Shown: positions 26,042 through 34,750, counted from the stretch's first letter. The stretch: 55,244 nt of DNA from an uncultured Lachnospiraceae bacterium (GCA_910587295.1 CAJULP010000028.1:1-55244), one strand, 5' to 3'. Program-made: numbers and translations. The notes: a model not told the origin generated them from the sequence alone.

Positions 26042-27715
26042 ATGAAATTCAAAGACATGCCATACAAACGTGTGGAAAAGGACGAGGTGGAAAAAGCGTT
26101 TACCCGGATTATGGAGGAGTTTAAGGCTGCGTCTACCGGAGAGGAGCAGTTTGAGGTCCACAAAAAATTTTATAAATTGAAGGGAGATGTGGAGACCAAT
26201 ATCACTCTGGCAAACATCCGCCATGACGTGGACACAACGGATACTTATTATGACGGGGAGAAAAATTATTATGATGAGATCGGCCCGGTAATCAATAACC
26301 TGGAGATCGCTTATCAAAAACTTCTGTACGAGTCACCTTACAGGGAATATCTTGTAAGCAAGATCGGACCGGTGGCGTTTAAGAGCATGGAGCTTAACTT
26401 TAAAGCTTTTGACGAAAAATTGATTCCTCTTATGCAGGAGGAAAATAACCTTGTGACAAGCTATAACAAGCTGATCGCAAGTGCAAAGATCGACTGGGAG
26501 GGGGAGACTTTAAACCTTTCTTTGATGACGCCCCATCTTACCAGCCCGGACAGGCAGGTGCGTATCCGCGCATGGGATAAATTCACGGCGTTTTTTGAGG
26601 AAAATGCGGGGGAATTGGACGATATTTTTGATAAACTCGTGAAGAACCGGACGGCGCAGGCGAAAGAGCTCGGCTATGAGAACTATGTGGAGCTTGGTTA
26701 TTACCGTATGAACCGGAACTGCTATGGAAAGGAAGAAGTGGAAAATTTCCGCAGGCAGGTAAAGGAAGTATGGGTTCCTTTTGTGGAAAAATTAAATGAA
26801 AGAAGGAGACAGCGGTTAGGGCTTTCGAAGCTTTCGTTCTATGATGAGAAGGTCTATTTTAAAGACGGGAACCCGGCACCTATCGGAACACCGGATGAAA
26901 TCTTACAGTCCGGGCAGAAGATGTATTCGGAACTTTCCGGGGAAACTAAGGAATTTTTTGATTTCATGATGGAAAACCAGCTCTTTGACGTGCTCGGAAG
27001 AAAAACAAAAAGAGCCGGCGGCTATATGACTTATCTGCCTAATTATGAGTCGCCCTTTATCTTTGCGAACTTTAATGGTACCAGTGGGGATGTGGACGTG
27101 ATCACCCATGAGTGCGGACATGCGTTCCAGGGATTTGTCAGCGGAAAAGATCCCATCAGGGAACATGCGGATATTACCATGGAAACGGCAGAGATCCATT
27201 CCATGTCCATGGAATTTTTCACGGAAGGGTGGATGGATCTGTTTTTCGGTGACAGGAAAGAGGATTACATAGAGATGCATTTAGAGGACAGTGCGGCGTT
27301 CATCCCTTACGGTTGTATGGTGGACGAGTTCCAGCACATTGTCTATGAAAACCCGGACTTAACGCCGGATGAGAGAAATGCCGCATGGAGAAGATTGGAA
27401 AAAGAATACAAGCCCTATCTGGATTATGAAGATAATAAGCGTTTCGGACAGGGCGGCTATTGGCAGAGACAGCTCCACATTTATAATTATCCGTTTTATT
27501 ATATTGATTATTGCCTGGCGCAGACCTGCGCTTTGCAGTATAAGGTGTGGATGGATGAGGACTACCAGGCTGCATGGAACAGCTACCTGAAGTTATGCAA
27601 TTTGTCAGCCAGTGACTTCTATACCAATATGTTAAAGGAAGTGGGCCTTAAGGCGCCGTTTGAGGATGGCAGCATTAAGGAGATGGCGGATAAACTGGAA
27701 AAGAAACTTGGTTAA
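26042..27715 (+). CDS. M3 family oligoendopeptidase
   Basis: A 557-residue cytoplasmic zinc peptidase. The zinc-binding HECGH is at 356-360, with the third ligand in 'METAEIHSMSMEFF' about 28 residues later, as in PepF/thimet-type enzymes that trim short peptides. The family's C-terminal 'HIYNYPFYYIDYCLAQTCAL' segment is intact. No signal peptide. AGGAAGG lies upstream of the ATG. Probably a general peptide-recycling enzyme in an amino-acid-fermenting organism. Confidence 0.9.
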   Translation: MKFKDMPYKRVEKDEVEKAFTRIMEEFKAASTGEEQFEVHKKFYKLKGDVETNITLANIRHDVDTTDTYYDGEKNYYDEIGPVINNLEIAYQKLLYESPYREYLVSKIGPVAFKSMELNFKAFDEKLIPLMQEENNLVTSYNKLIASAKIDWEGETLNLSLMTPHLTSPDRQVRIRAWDKFTAFFEENAGELDDIFDKLVKNRTAQAKELGYENYVELGYYRMNRNCYGKEEVENFRRQVKEVWVPFVEKLNERRRQRLGLSKLSFYDEKVYFKDGNPAPIGTPDEILQSGQKMYSELSGETKEFFDFMMENQLFDVLGRKTKRAGGYMTYLPNYESPFIFANFNGTSGDVDVITHECGHAFQGFVSGKDPIREHADITMETAEIHSMSMEFFTEGWMDLFFGDRKEDYIEMHLEDSAAFIPYGCMVDEFQHIVYENPDLTPDERNAAWRRLEKEYKPYLDYEDNKRFGQGGYWQRQLHIYNYPFYYIDYCLAQTCALQYKVWMDEDYQAAWNSYLKLCNLSASDFYTNMLKEVGLKAPFEDGSIKEMADKLEKKLG

Positions 27716-27747
27716 AGAAAAAAATTTGCAGTATTACATGAAAGTAG

Positions 27748-27776
27748 TTGAAAAATATCGGTTTTTATATTAAACT
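27748..27776 (+). promoter_or_regulatory. possible efp promoter
   Basis: TTGAAA (27748-27753), 17 bases, TAAACT (27771-27776). The -35 box is good and the -10 box matches 4 of 6 consensus positions. Confidence 0.4.
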
Positions 27777-27818
27777 GGTAAAGAATTATAACTTGAAAAT
27801 TTTAGGAGGAGTGTTTTA

Positions 27819-28376
27819 ATGATTTCTGCAGGTGATTTCAGAAATGGTATTACGATTGAGTTAGATAATAACGTTTATCAGATAATTGAGTTCCAGCACG
27901 TAAAACCCGGAAAGGGAGCAGCGTTTGTCCGGACGAAATTAAAAAATATCAAGAGCGGCGGCGTAGTGGAAAAAACATTCAGACCAACTGAAAAATGTCC
28001 ACAGGCACGAATTGACAGGAAGGATATGCAGTATCTGTATTCAGACGGAGATCTGTATAACTTCATGGATGTTGAGACTTATGACCAGATTGCATTAAAT
28101 GCGGAGACAGTCGGTGACGCATTAAAGTTTGTCAAGGAAAATGAAATGGTTAAAATGTGCTCCCACAATGGCAATGTATTTTCTGTAGAGCCTCCATTAT
28201 TTGTGGAATTGGAGATTACAGATACGGAGCCGGGCTTTAAGGGAGATACGGCAACAGGCGCTACAAAGCCGGCAACGGTGGAAACCGGGGCAACTGTTTA
28301 TGTTCCTTTATTCGTAGATGTGCATGATGTGATCAAGATCGATACCCGTACAGGAGATTATCTCTCCAGGGTATAA
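27819..28376 (+). CDS. efp: elongation factor P
   Basis: A 185-residue three-domain EF-P that relieves ribosome stalling at polyproline. The tip loop reads 'HVKPGKGAAF' with Lys32 at the position that is modified in many bacteria. Domain II/III motifs 'MDVETYDQIAL' and the C-terminal 'VFVDVHDVIKIDTRTGDYLSR'-like stretch (VDVHDVIKIDTRTG) are intact. AGGAGG upstream. A terminator follows, so it is a single-gene unit. Confidence 0.95.
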   Translation: MISAGDFRNGITIELDNNVYQIIEFQHVKPGKGAAFVRTKLKNIKSGGVVEKTFRPTEKCPQARIDRKDMQYLYSDGDLYNFMDVETYDQIALNAETVGDALKFVKENEMVKMCSHNGNVFSVEPPLFVELEITDTEPGFKGDTATGATKPATVETGATVYVPLFVDVHDVIKIDTRTGDYLSRV

Positions 28377-28401
28377 TTTCAATATTCAATCAGATTGGCC
28401 T

Positions 28402-28437
28402 AAAAGACAATGGACATGCTTGTTTCATTGTCTTTTT
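28402..28437 (+). terminator. terminator after efp
   Basis: AAAAGACAATG (28402-28412) pairs perfectly with CATTGTCTTTT (28426-28436) around a 13-base loop; the U-tract is part of the stem's 3' arm and continues for one more T. Confidence 0.75.
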
Positions 28438-28549
28438 ATATGTATGAAACGTTCAGGATGCGATACCGCAGAAATAGAATATCCAAATGACTAGGGAAAA
28501 CCGGTAATATCAACTATATTAATTTCACATCAAAGAAAAGAGGTATTCT

Positions 28550-29521
28550 ATGAACAACAATTCTATATCATTCACATCATTTACAGAAAGTATCATGTCT
28601 GATCTTAAGAAAAAGCTTGGCAGCGATTATACTGTATTTTCCCATACCGTTAAGAAAAATAACGGGGTGGAACTGACAGGGGTGGCTGCCAGAAAATCAG
28701 GTTGCAATACGTCCCCTTCTGTTTATATCAATGAGCTTTATCATGAAAATATGACATGCGAAGAAGCCAAAAGCGCGGCAGAGCAGGTGTACATGGCGCT
28801 CAAAAAAGCGGAGGTTGCCGAAGATATTGATTTTTCGGGATTTTCAGAATATGAAAAGGTAAAAAAGAGGGTGGTGGTGAAGCTGATCAATGCCGGAAAA
28901 AATAAGGAGCTGTTAGAGCAGGTTCCACACATGCTTTTTCACGATCTGGCGCTTGTGGTGTATTATCCGGTAAGGGAGCTCCCTTTTGAGGGAAAGGCCA
29001 TTGTTTTGATCCGCCACAGCCACCGGGAAGCATGGAAGGTTGAAACGGAGGAATTATTGAAAGTGGCTATTTCAAACACGCCAAGGCTTTTTCCGGGGAA
29101 AATTGAAAGCATGGAAAGCGTTATGCGGCAGCTTTTTTCCAGTGATCTGGAAGAGGGATCTGTGGAAAAGGAATTAGTGGAACTTGGAATTTGCGGGGAA
29201 GATGAGATACCGCTCTACCCGGGAGCGAAAGCCGGGATTCCGATGTACGTGCTGTCTAATGAACAAAAGCTGTATGGTGCTGTCTGCATGCTTTATCCTG
29301 ACATCTTGAAAAAGTTTACAAAAAGGATCGATCAGGACTGCTATATTCTGCCAAGCTCCGTACATGAAGTGATCCTGGTTCCCGCAGGTGCAATTGCCAA
29401 TGAGGGGGAGCTTAAGGAAACCGTGACGGATATTAACAGGACGCAGGTAGCGGAGGACGAGATTTTGGCGGATAGCGTATATTATTATAGCCGCTGTAAT
29501 GACAAGATCATTATGATCTAA
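28550..29521 (+). CDS. DUF5688 family protein
   Basis: A 323-residue soluble protein without signal peptide. The start 'MSDLKKKLGSDYTVFSHTV', the 'KKNNGVELTGVAARK' strand, 'INELYHENMTCEEA' and 'LFHDLALVVYYPV' match the pattern of DUF5688 proteins, which are abundant in Lachnospiraceae and have no assigned function. AGAGGT precedes the ATG. The gene stands alone between the efp terminator and a tRNA gene. I see no catalytic motif. Confidence 0.75.
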   Translation: MNNNSISFTSFTESIMSDLKKKLGSDYTVFSHTVKKNNGVELTGVAARKSGCNTSPSVYINELYHENMTCEEAKSAAEQVYMALKKAEVAEDIDFSGFSEYEKVKKRVVVKLINAGKNKELLEQVPHMLFHDLALVVYYPVRELPFEGKAIVLIRHSHREAWKVETEELLKVAISNTPRLFPGKIESMESVMRQLFSSDLEEGSVEKELVELGICGEDEIPLYPGAKAGIPMYVLSNEQKLYGAVCMLYPDILKKFTKRIDQDCYILPSSVHEVILVPAGAIANEGELKETVTDINRTQVAEDEILADSVYYYSRCNDKIIMI

Positions 29522-29534
29522 ATTAAAATATGGA

Positions 29535-29603
29535 AGCAGTCCAGCCGTATCGTCCGGCCTGATGGTGTGCGCTCAGATTAAGTGATACGGCCGGATCACT
29601 GCT
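29535..29603 (+). other. structured intergenic element with two alternative pairings
   Basis: AGCAGT (29535-29540) and ACTGCT (29598-29603), plus GCCGTATC (29544-29551) and GATACGGC (29584-29591), make a long interrupted hairpin. A second pairing, TCCGGCC (29553-29559) with GGCCGGA (29589-29595), would exclude the GCCGTATC/GATACGGC stem. A T-rich tract lies some 10 bases beyond. It could be an untypical terminator for the DUF5688 gene, a mobile repeat or a regulatory RNA. Confidence 0.45.
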
Positions 29604-29642
29604 GAAATTTAAATGTTTATTTTTTTTTTATAAATGTTGGAC

Positions 29643-29671
29643 TAGACAATTTCAAGGTCATATGTTATTAT
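29643..29671 (+). promoter_or_regulatory. promoter of tRNA-Arg
   Basis: TAGACA (29643-29648), 17 bases, TATTAT (29666-29671), about 40 bases before the tRNA. Confidence 0.55.
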
Positions 29672-29710
29672 ATCAAAGTGATGTAACAAATTTGTAATAT
29701 TTAATTTTAT

Positions 29711-29782
29711 GCACCCGTAGTCTAACGGATAGAACGAAGGCCTCCGACGCCTTTAATGCAGGTTCGATTCCTGTCGGGTGCA
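29711..29782 (+). tRNA. tRNA-Arg (anticodon CCG)
   Basis: Acceptor GCACCCG pairs with CGGGTGC; the anticodon stem AAGGC/GCCTT encloses loop CTCCGAC, giving anticodon CCG at 29744-29746, which reads CGG codons. The T-arm GCAGG-TTCGATT-CCTGT is regular and the discriminator base is A. The D-stem has one C-A mismatch (positions 12-23). CCA is not encoded. It is a single gene, followed 36 bases later by the SH3-domain protein and possibly co-transcribed with it. Confidence 0.93.
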
Positions 29783-29818
29783 TTTGCATCACCTTTAAAA
29801 TACAAAGAAAGGAATGTT

Positions 29819-31111
29819 ATGGATCATTCAAATCAGAACAATATGCGTACGATGAAAGGGAAGACTGTTACTGCGAAAGACTGGGTGATAGATCATAGCA
29901 AAATTGTAATGCCCCTTGTCCTGGTTGTATGTGTGCTCATAACCATTGCGATAGCAGTAAATGCAAACCATCGCAAAGCTCTGGAGAAAGAGGCGGAGCA
30001 GGCAGCGATGTCGGTTTCCACTGAAGATTCGCCGGTTTCTACGGAAGGTCTGGATACGGCTGAGTATGAACTGGAAAAAAATGCACACCCGGAAATCAAC
30101 AATCTGGTCCGTACTTATTATGATGCGCAGGTATCAGGTGATGTGGAAACGATTTCAAAGATGAACACTTATTTAGATGAGATTGAGATCATCAAGGTTC
30201 AGGAAATGAGCAAATACGTGGACGCATATCCGGTGCTTGATGTATATACGAAACCGGGGCTTACAGAAAATTCTTATGTTGCATATGTATGTTCAACGGT
30301 AAAGTTTTCTGAAATGGAGCAGGAAATGCCAGGGATGCAGACCTTTTATATCGGAATGGATGAAAAGGGAGATTACTTTATCAATGACGGAACCAATGAT
30401 GCGGAAATCCATGATTATATCAAAAAGATCACGCTTCAGGATGACGTGGTGGATTTGAATAATAAAGTGGTGGTGGAGTACAACGAGCTTTTGGCCCAGG
30501 ATGAGGAACTGGAAGAGTATATCGCATATCTCAGGGAAAAGATCAATGAGGATGTAGGTGAGATCCTTGCCAAGGCGGAGCAGCCTGAGGTGGATGTAAG
30601 CGCCCCCGAAACAGCATCGGGAACGGAAGAACAGAATCAGTCTGTGCAAAAGACGGTCAAGGCTACGGATGTAGTAAATATCCGTTCTTCCGACAGTGAA
30701 GAGGCTGACCGGATTGATAAAGCCCAGATCGGACAGGAGTTTACGCTCCTTGAAGAGCGGGGGAATGGCTGGAGTAAGGTTTCACACAATGGAAAGGAAG
30801 CGTTCATCAAAAGCGATTATCTGGAAGTAGTGGATGAGGAACCGATAGAGGTGGCATCTTCAGAAGACCAGCAGGAGCCTGAGGAACCTGCAGAACCTGC
30901 GGAAACTGCCACATCGAATGAAACTGTTTCAGGAAAAGTCAAAGTGAAGGAAAGCGTCAAGGTGCGTAAAAGTGCCAGTACTGATGCGGATGCATTGGGA
31001 ACCGCATACGCCGGAGACGAACTTGAGCTGGTCATGAAGCAGGCTGACGGATGGACAAAAGTAAAGTATAAAGGCCAGACGGCATTTGTAAAATCTGATT
31101 ATGTGGAATAG
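29819..31111 (+). CDS. membrane-anchored protein with two SH3 domains
   Basis: 430 residues: short cytoplasmic start, one membrane segment (about 31-51, 'IVMPLVLVVCVLITIAIAV'), a central extracellular domain, an acidic/proline linker and two bacterial SH3 (SH3_3) domains at about 280-340 and 372-430. Both SH3 copies share the phrases 'VNIRSS'/'VKVRKS', 'GWSKV'/'GWTKV' and 'AFIKSDY'/'AFVKSDY'. Such domains bind cell-wall peptides, so a role at the wall is likely. Start 29819 has AAAGGA six bases upstream; earlier starts fall inside the tRNA. A terminator follows the stop. Confidence 0.8.
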   Translation: MDHSNQNNMRTMKGKTVTAKDWVIDHSKIVMPLVLVVCVLITIAIAVNANHRKALEKEAEQAAMSVSTEDSPVSTEGLDTAEYELEKNAHPEINNLVRTYYDAQVSGDVETISKMNTYLDEIEIIKVQEMSKYVDAYPVLDVYTKPGLTENSYVAYVCSTVKFSEMEQEMPGMQTFYIGMDEKGDYFINDGTNDAEIHDYIKKITLQDDVVDLNNKVVVEYNELLAQDEELEEYIAYLREKINEDVGEILAKAEQPEVDVSAPETASGTEEQNQSVQKTVKATDVVNIRSSDSEEADRIDKAQIGQEFTLLEERGNGWSKVSHNGKEAFIKSDYLEVVDEEPIEVASSEDQQEPEEPAEPAETATSNETVSGKVKVKESVKVRKSASTDADALGTAYAGDELELVMKQADGWTKVKYKGQTAFVKSDYVE

Positions 31112-31119
31112 TTTATTGG

Positions 31120-31148
31120 CGCAGGCTTTTAAGGCCTGCGTTATTTTT
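31120..31148 (+). terminator. terminator after SH3-domain gene
   Basis: CGCAGGC (31120-31126) and GCCTGCG (31134-31140) with a 7-base loop, then TTATTTTT. Confidence 0.8.
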
Positions 31149-31179
31149 GCAATCAGGAATCACGAAAAGGAGGAAAAGG

Positions 31180-32175
31180 ATGTTAGGGAAATTTAACGTT
31201 GGAATTATGGGAACCGGCAATATTGCCGCAGTGATGGCAGAGACCCTAAACAGGATGAAGGGGGTAAAGCTTTATGCCGTGGCCTCCAGGGAAAAGGTGA
31301 AGGCGGATGTTTTTGCGGGCAAGCATGGCGTGAAGAAGGCGTACGGCTCTTATGAAGAATTGGTAAAAGATAATAAGGTGGAACTGATCTATATTGCCAC
31401 GCCCCATTCTGAGCATTATGAAAATGCCAGACTCTGTCTGGAAAACAATAAGCCGGTTTTATGTGAAAAGTCTTTTACGGCAAATGCGGCGCAGGCGGAG
31501 GAATTATTTAAGCTGGCAAGGGAAAAGCATGTTTTTATTACGGAAGCGATCTGGACACGCTATATGCCTATGTTAAAGACCATCAGGGAAGTGATTGGCA
31601 GCGGCGTGATCGGGGATCCTAAGACACTTACGGCGAATCTGGGGTATGTGATCGATAAGGTGGAGCGGATTTTAAGCCCGGCTTTAGCCGGCGGCGCACT
31701 TTTGGATGTTGGAGTGTATCCGATAAATTTTGCGATGATGATTTTTGGAAATGATATTGAAAAAGTCCGTTCCTCCTGTACTTATACGGATACCGGGGTT
31801 GACCGGCAAAATACGGTGACGCTCCAGTATGGGGACGGGAAATATGCTGTTTTAAACAGTTCCATGGAATCCTTAAGTGACAGGAAGGGGATCATCTATG
31901 GAACAAAGGGATTTGCGATCGTAGAAAACATTAATAATTTTGAAAGCATTACGGTGTATGACGCTTCTTATAAAAAGGCGGCGGAGTATAAGCGTCCGAA
32001 ACAGATTTCCGGATATGAATATGAGGTGGAGGCGAGTATCCGTGCGATCCGTGCCGGAAAAATCCAATGTGAGGAAATGCCCCATGAGGAAATCCTGCGT
32101 GTGATGAAGCTGATGGATTCTCTGAGAAAGGAATGGGGGATTGTTTATCCTTTTGAGCAGGAGGATAGGGCATAG
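31180..32175 (+). CDS. Gfo/Idh/MocA family oxidoreductase
   Basis: A 331-residue NAD(P)-dependent sugar-type dehydrogenase. The Rossmann motif GIMGTGNIA is at about 8-16, 'VELIYIATPHSEHYENA' follows, and the 'EKP' motif of the family appears as 'CEKSFT'. The C-terminal substrate domain holds 'GGALLDVGVYPINF', with the usual Asp and His/Tyr region. Such enzymes oxidise or reduce sugars, inositols or dihydrodiols; the substrate cannot be told. Start 31180 has AAGGAGG six bases upstream. No sugar genes adjoin. Confidence 0.85.
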   Translation: MLGKFNVGIMGTGNIAAVMAETLNRMKGVKLYAVASREKVKADVFAGKHGVKKAYGSYEELVKDNKVELIYIATPHSEHYENARLCLENNKPVLCEKSFTANAAQAEELFKLAREKHVFITEAIWTRYMPMLKTIREVIGSGVIGDPKTLTANLGYVIDKVERILSPALAGGALLDVGVYPINFAMMIFGNDIEKVRSSCTYTDTGVDRQNTVTLQYGDGKYAVLNSSMESLSDRKGIIYGTKGFAIVENINNFESITVYDASYKKAAEYKRPKQISGYEYEVEASIRAIRAGKIQCEEMPHEEILRVMKLMDSLRKEWGIVYPFEQEDRA

Positions 32176-32264
32176 AAGAATAATAACGTTCATTTTGGGC
32201 CAAAATAGGATAAGAGGAGCAGTTTGTGCGTATGAATCTTTATCTGTGGAAAGGATGGCTTTAA

Positions 32265-32696
32265 ATGAAAAGTGACGATGTGGGTGTATTGAGGGAAGTG
32301 CAGAGAAATACGAGAATGGCGATGAAGGCGCTGGATGCGCTCAGTGGGAAAATATATGATGACGGACTGTCTGTGCAGGCGGCAAGGGAATCCATGAAGT
32401 ATGCGGAAATCTATAACAAGGCTACGGACAGGCTGATAGGAGGGAAGGCGGCTTCTTACCGGGATAATGGCTTCCAGGATCTGATGTTAAAAGGGAGCAT
32501 TAGTGCCAATACCATGCTGAACACCAGCACCAGCCATATTGCGGAAATGCTGATCCAGGGGTCCAACAGAGGGCTTACCAGCATGTGGAAGTCTATAAAC
32601 CACCATGAAAGGGCAGGGGATGTGTCCATGGAAGTGGCAAAAGAACTGATGGATTTTGAAGAAAAAAATATAGAACGCCTGAAACAGTACTTGTAA
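32265..32696 (+). CDS. small conserved-looking protein of unknown function
   Basis: A 143-residue all-helical, cytoplasmic protein with a heptad-like pattern: 'LREVQRNTRMAMKALDALSG', then 'NTMLNTSTSHIAEMLIQGSN' and a helix rich in Glu/Lys at the end. I recognise no family. AAAGGATGG precedes the ATG. It lies 89 bases after the oxidoreductase gene and before the gdhA promoter, so it could be the last gene of the oxidoreductase unit. Confidence 0.65.
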   Translation: MKSDDVGVLREVQRNTRMAMKALDALSGKIYDDGLSVQAARESMKYAEIYNKATDRLIGGKAASYRDNGFQDLMLKGSISANTMLNTSTSHIAEMLIQGSNRGLTSMWKSINHHERAGDVSMEVAKELMDFEEKNIERLKQYL

Positions 32697-32742
32697 ATTT
32701 GACATTTTTTAAAACTTTTCCGATTTAATTGCTTAAAGTGTC

Positions 32743-32771
32743 TTGTGATTTTTGCAAGCACGTTATATAAT
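32743..32771 (+). promoter_or_regulatory. promoter of gdhA
   Basis: TTGTGA (32743-32748), 17 bases, perfect TATAAT (32766-32771). Confidence 0.75.
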
Positions 32772-32814
32772 ATGCATTGGGCAAAAAAGTGAGGAAATCA
32801 AAGGAGGATTAAAA

Positions 32815-34149
32815 ATGTCATACGTTGATGAAGTGTATCAGATGGTAGTGGAAAAGAATCCTGCGCAGCCGGAATTCCATCAGGCGGTCAAGGAGGTTTT
32901 GGAGTCTTTACGTGTTGTGATCGAGGCAAATGAGGAAGCATATAAAAAGGATGCTTTGTTAGAGCGGCTGGTAACGCCGGAGAGGCAGCTGCTTTTCAGG
33001 GTTCCCTGGGTAGATGATAAGGGGCAGGTCCAGGTCAACAATGCGTTCCGCGTACAGTTTAACAGTGCGATCGGTCCTTATAAGGGCGGTCTTCGTCTCC
33101 ATCCCAGCGTAAACCTTGGTATCATTAAGTTCCTTGGGTTTGAACAGATCTTTAAAAATTCCCTGACAGGGCTCCCAATCGGTGGTGGAAAAGGTGGTTC
33201 TGACTTTGACCCGAAAGGAAAATCCGACAGGGAAGTGATGGCTTTCTGCCAGAGCTTTATGACCGAATTAAATAAATACATTGGTGCGGATACGGATGTG
33301 CCTGCAGGGGATATCGGTACCGGGGCAAGGGAGATTGGTTATATGTATGGCCAGTATAAGAGGATCCGGGGCGTGTATGAAGGAGTACTTACCGGCAAAG
33401 GATTGTCTTATGGCGGGTCTTTGGCAAGGACAGAGGCAACCGGTTATGGTTTGTTATATTTGACGGCGGAAATGTTAAAGTGCAACGGACATGATTTAAG
33501 CGGCAAGACCGTTGTGATCTCAGGATCTGGGAATGTGGCAATCTATGCTGCCCAGAAAGCACAGCAGTTAGGCGCTAAGGTGGTGACCGTTTCCGATTCC
33601 ACTGGCTGGGTATATGATCCGGAAGGGATTGACGTGGCGCTTCTTAAGGAAGTGAAGGAAGTAAAGCGCGCAAGGCTTACGGAATATGCGGCAGCAAGGA
33701 AAAGCGCTCAGTATCATGAGGGCAGAGGGGTTTGGAGCGTTAAGTGTGACGTGGCTCTTCCCTGCGCAACTCAGAATGAGCTTTTGATCGACGATGCTAA
33801 GGCTTTGGTCGCAAATGGCTGCATCGCTGTTGCGGAAGGCGCCAACATGCCTACGACCATCGAGGCGACAGAGTATCTGCAGGCAAACGGCGTTTTGTTC
33901 GCACCGGGTAAGGCAGCGAATGCAGGAGGCGTTGCCACCTCAGCTTTGGAGATGAGCCAGAACTCTGAGCGTCTTAGCTGGACTTTTGAAGAGGTAGATT
34001 CCAAGCTCAAAAATATCATGGTGAATATTTTCCACAACCTGGATGATGCCGCTAAGAAGTATGGTATGGAAGGAAACTATGTGGCGGGTGCAAATATTGC
34101 CGGGTTCCTTAAGGTTGCTGATGCGATGACAGCGCAGGGGATTGTGTAA
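32815..34149 (+). CDS. gdhA: NADP-type glutamate dehydrogenase
   Basis: 444 residues, the usual hexameric GDH length. 'QVNNAFRVQFNSAIGPYKGG' and 'LPIGGGKGGSDFDPKGKSD' contain the substrate and catalytic lysines, and 'VVISGSGNVAIYAAQKAQ' is the dinucleotide-binding loop. It links 2-oxoglutarate, ammonia and glutamate. The overall sequence resembles the E. coli-like small NADP-dependent group. The start at 32815 follows AAAGGAGG. A terminator lies 14 bases after the stop, so gdhA is a single-gene unit. Confidence 0.95.
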   Translation: MSYVDEVYQMVVEKNPAQPEFHQAVKEVLESLRVVIEANEEAYKKDALLERLVTPERQLLFRVPWVDDKGQVQVNNAFRVQFNSAIGPYKGGLRLHPSVNLGIIKFLGFEQIFKNSLTGLPIGGGKGGSDFDPKGKSDREVMAFCQSFMTELNKYIGADTDVPAGDIGTGAREIGYMYGQYKRIRGVYEGVLTGKGLSYGGSLARTEATGYGLLYLTAEMLKCNGHDLSGKTVVISGSGNVAIYAAQKAQQLGAKVVTVSDSTGWVYDPEGIDVALLKEVKEVKRARLTEYAAARKSAQYHEGRGVWSVKCDVALPCATQNELLIDDAKALVANGCIAVAEGANMPTTIEATEYLQANGVLFAPGKAANAGGVATSALEMSQNSERLSWTFEEVDSKLKNIMVNIFHNLDDAAKKYGMEGNYVAGANIAGFLKVADAMTAQGIV

Positions 34150-34162
34150 GGACAGTGTTTTC

Positions 34163-34194
34163 GCTCCGGAACGGCCGTGTTCCGGGGCTTTTCT
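34163..34194 (+). terminator. terminator after gdhA
   Basis: GCTCCGGAAC (34163-34172) pairs with GTTCCGGGGC (34179-34188), one wobble, followed by TTTTCT. Confidence 0.8.
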
Positions 34195-34346
34195 AATTGT
34201 CAGAATTTGCACATCACAGGAGAAAAAGGGAGCTTTCCGAAGACTGCAATTACCGTTGCTGTCTCTTACAGCGCACAAAATGGGCTTTATCCGAGGAGAA
34301 GTACTATACAAAGTGGCATGGGGGATGCTGAGGAATAAGAGGATTC
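34195..34346. other. gap without a recognisable gene
   Basis: Short frames exist on both strands but none has both a ribosome binding site and a recognisable product. No repeats were seen. Confidence 0.5.
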
Positions 34347-34375
34347 TTTACAAAGAGGAATGAAAATGTTATAAT
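34347..34375 (+). promoter_or_regulatory. strong promoter of a short transcript
   Basis: TTTACA (34347-34352), 17 bases, TATAAT (34370-34375), 11 of 12 consensus positions. It is followed only about 57 bases later by a terminator. Confidence 0.65.
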
Positions 34376-34381
34376 GTGCTT

Positions 34382-34456
34382 TCCTGTAAAATGAAAAGAA
34401 TAAAAATGCCATACTGTAATATGGTATCAAACATCAGCGAAACGCTGGTGTTTTTT
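34382..34456 (+). ncRNA. candidate small RNA of about 75 nt
   Basis: The interval from the predicted start of the strong promoter to the terminator at 34432-34456 encodes no plausible protein. It contains a short hairpin (CCATA/TATGG) followed by the terminator stem. The promoter-terminator pairing is seen directly; that a stable RNA is made is inference. It could also be an attenuated leader for something now lost downstream. Confidence 0.4.
34432..34456 (+). terminator. intrinsic terminator of the candidate small RNA
   Basis: CATCAGCG (34432-34439), loop AAA, CGCTGGTG (34443-34450), then TTTTTT. Confidence 0.8.
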
Positions 34457-34720
34457 ATTGCCCAAAACCGGCCACATGGCGTTAAAACTGTCAGCCGGAA
34501 TATCTCTTGTGCACGGAGAAAGAAACAGGGATACCGGATTAAAATGAAATACCCGGAATTTGAGGATATTTACAGGGAAGGCTTAAGGACGATAAAATGT
34601 GAGAAAAATTGAAGTGGCGGAGAAAAAGATAATCATGAGATCGTGGCCGGACTTTGTGGGCAGTATCATTTTGATGAAAAACAGGTAAATGGATTTTTGT
34701 GATTAGTTTGCAAGGAATGG
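34457..34720. other. gap with possible decayed coding sequence
   Basis: Fragments such as KYPEFEDIYREGLRTIK (ending at 34612) and, in another frame, EIVAGLCGQYHFDEKQVNGF (ending near 34700) look protein-like but are broken by stops and frame changes and carry no start signals. They may be the remains of a small gene. I cannot name it. Confidence 0.3.
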
Positions 34721-34750
34721 TTGACAGACTGTTAATTTTTATGCTATTCT
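34721..34750 (+). promoter_or_regulatory. promoter of the riboswitch-controlled transporter
   Basis: TTGACA (34721-34726), 18 bases, TATTCT (34745-34750). The predicted transcript start near 34757 coincides with the 5' edge of the riboswitch aptamer. Confidence 0.65.

Noticed and set aside
28438..28549. Riboswitch in front of the DUF5688 gene
   Set aside because: The region was compared with c-di-GMP and other common motifs; conserved cores are missing and no terminator or sequestering hairpin is seen.
32193..32208. Palindrome ATTTTGG-G-CCAAAAT as an operator
   Set aside because: It has only 7-bp arms and no promoter nearby; chance occurrence cannot be excluded.
34142..34363. Possible small gene overlapping the end of gdhA
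   Set aside because: No ribosome binding site; it runs through the gdhA terminator hairpin and shows no protein-like composition.
34376..34612. Possible 78-codon gene downstream of the strong promoter
   Set aside because: Its start lies at the promoter's -10 edge, it contains the terminator hairpin, and it lacks a ribosome binding site. Its C-terminal part may be a decayed remnant.
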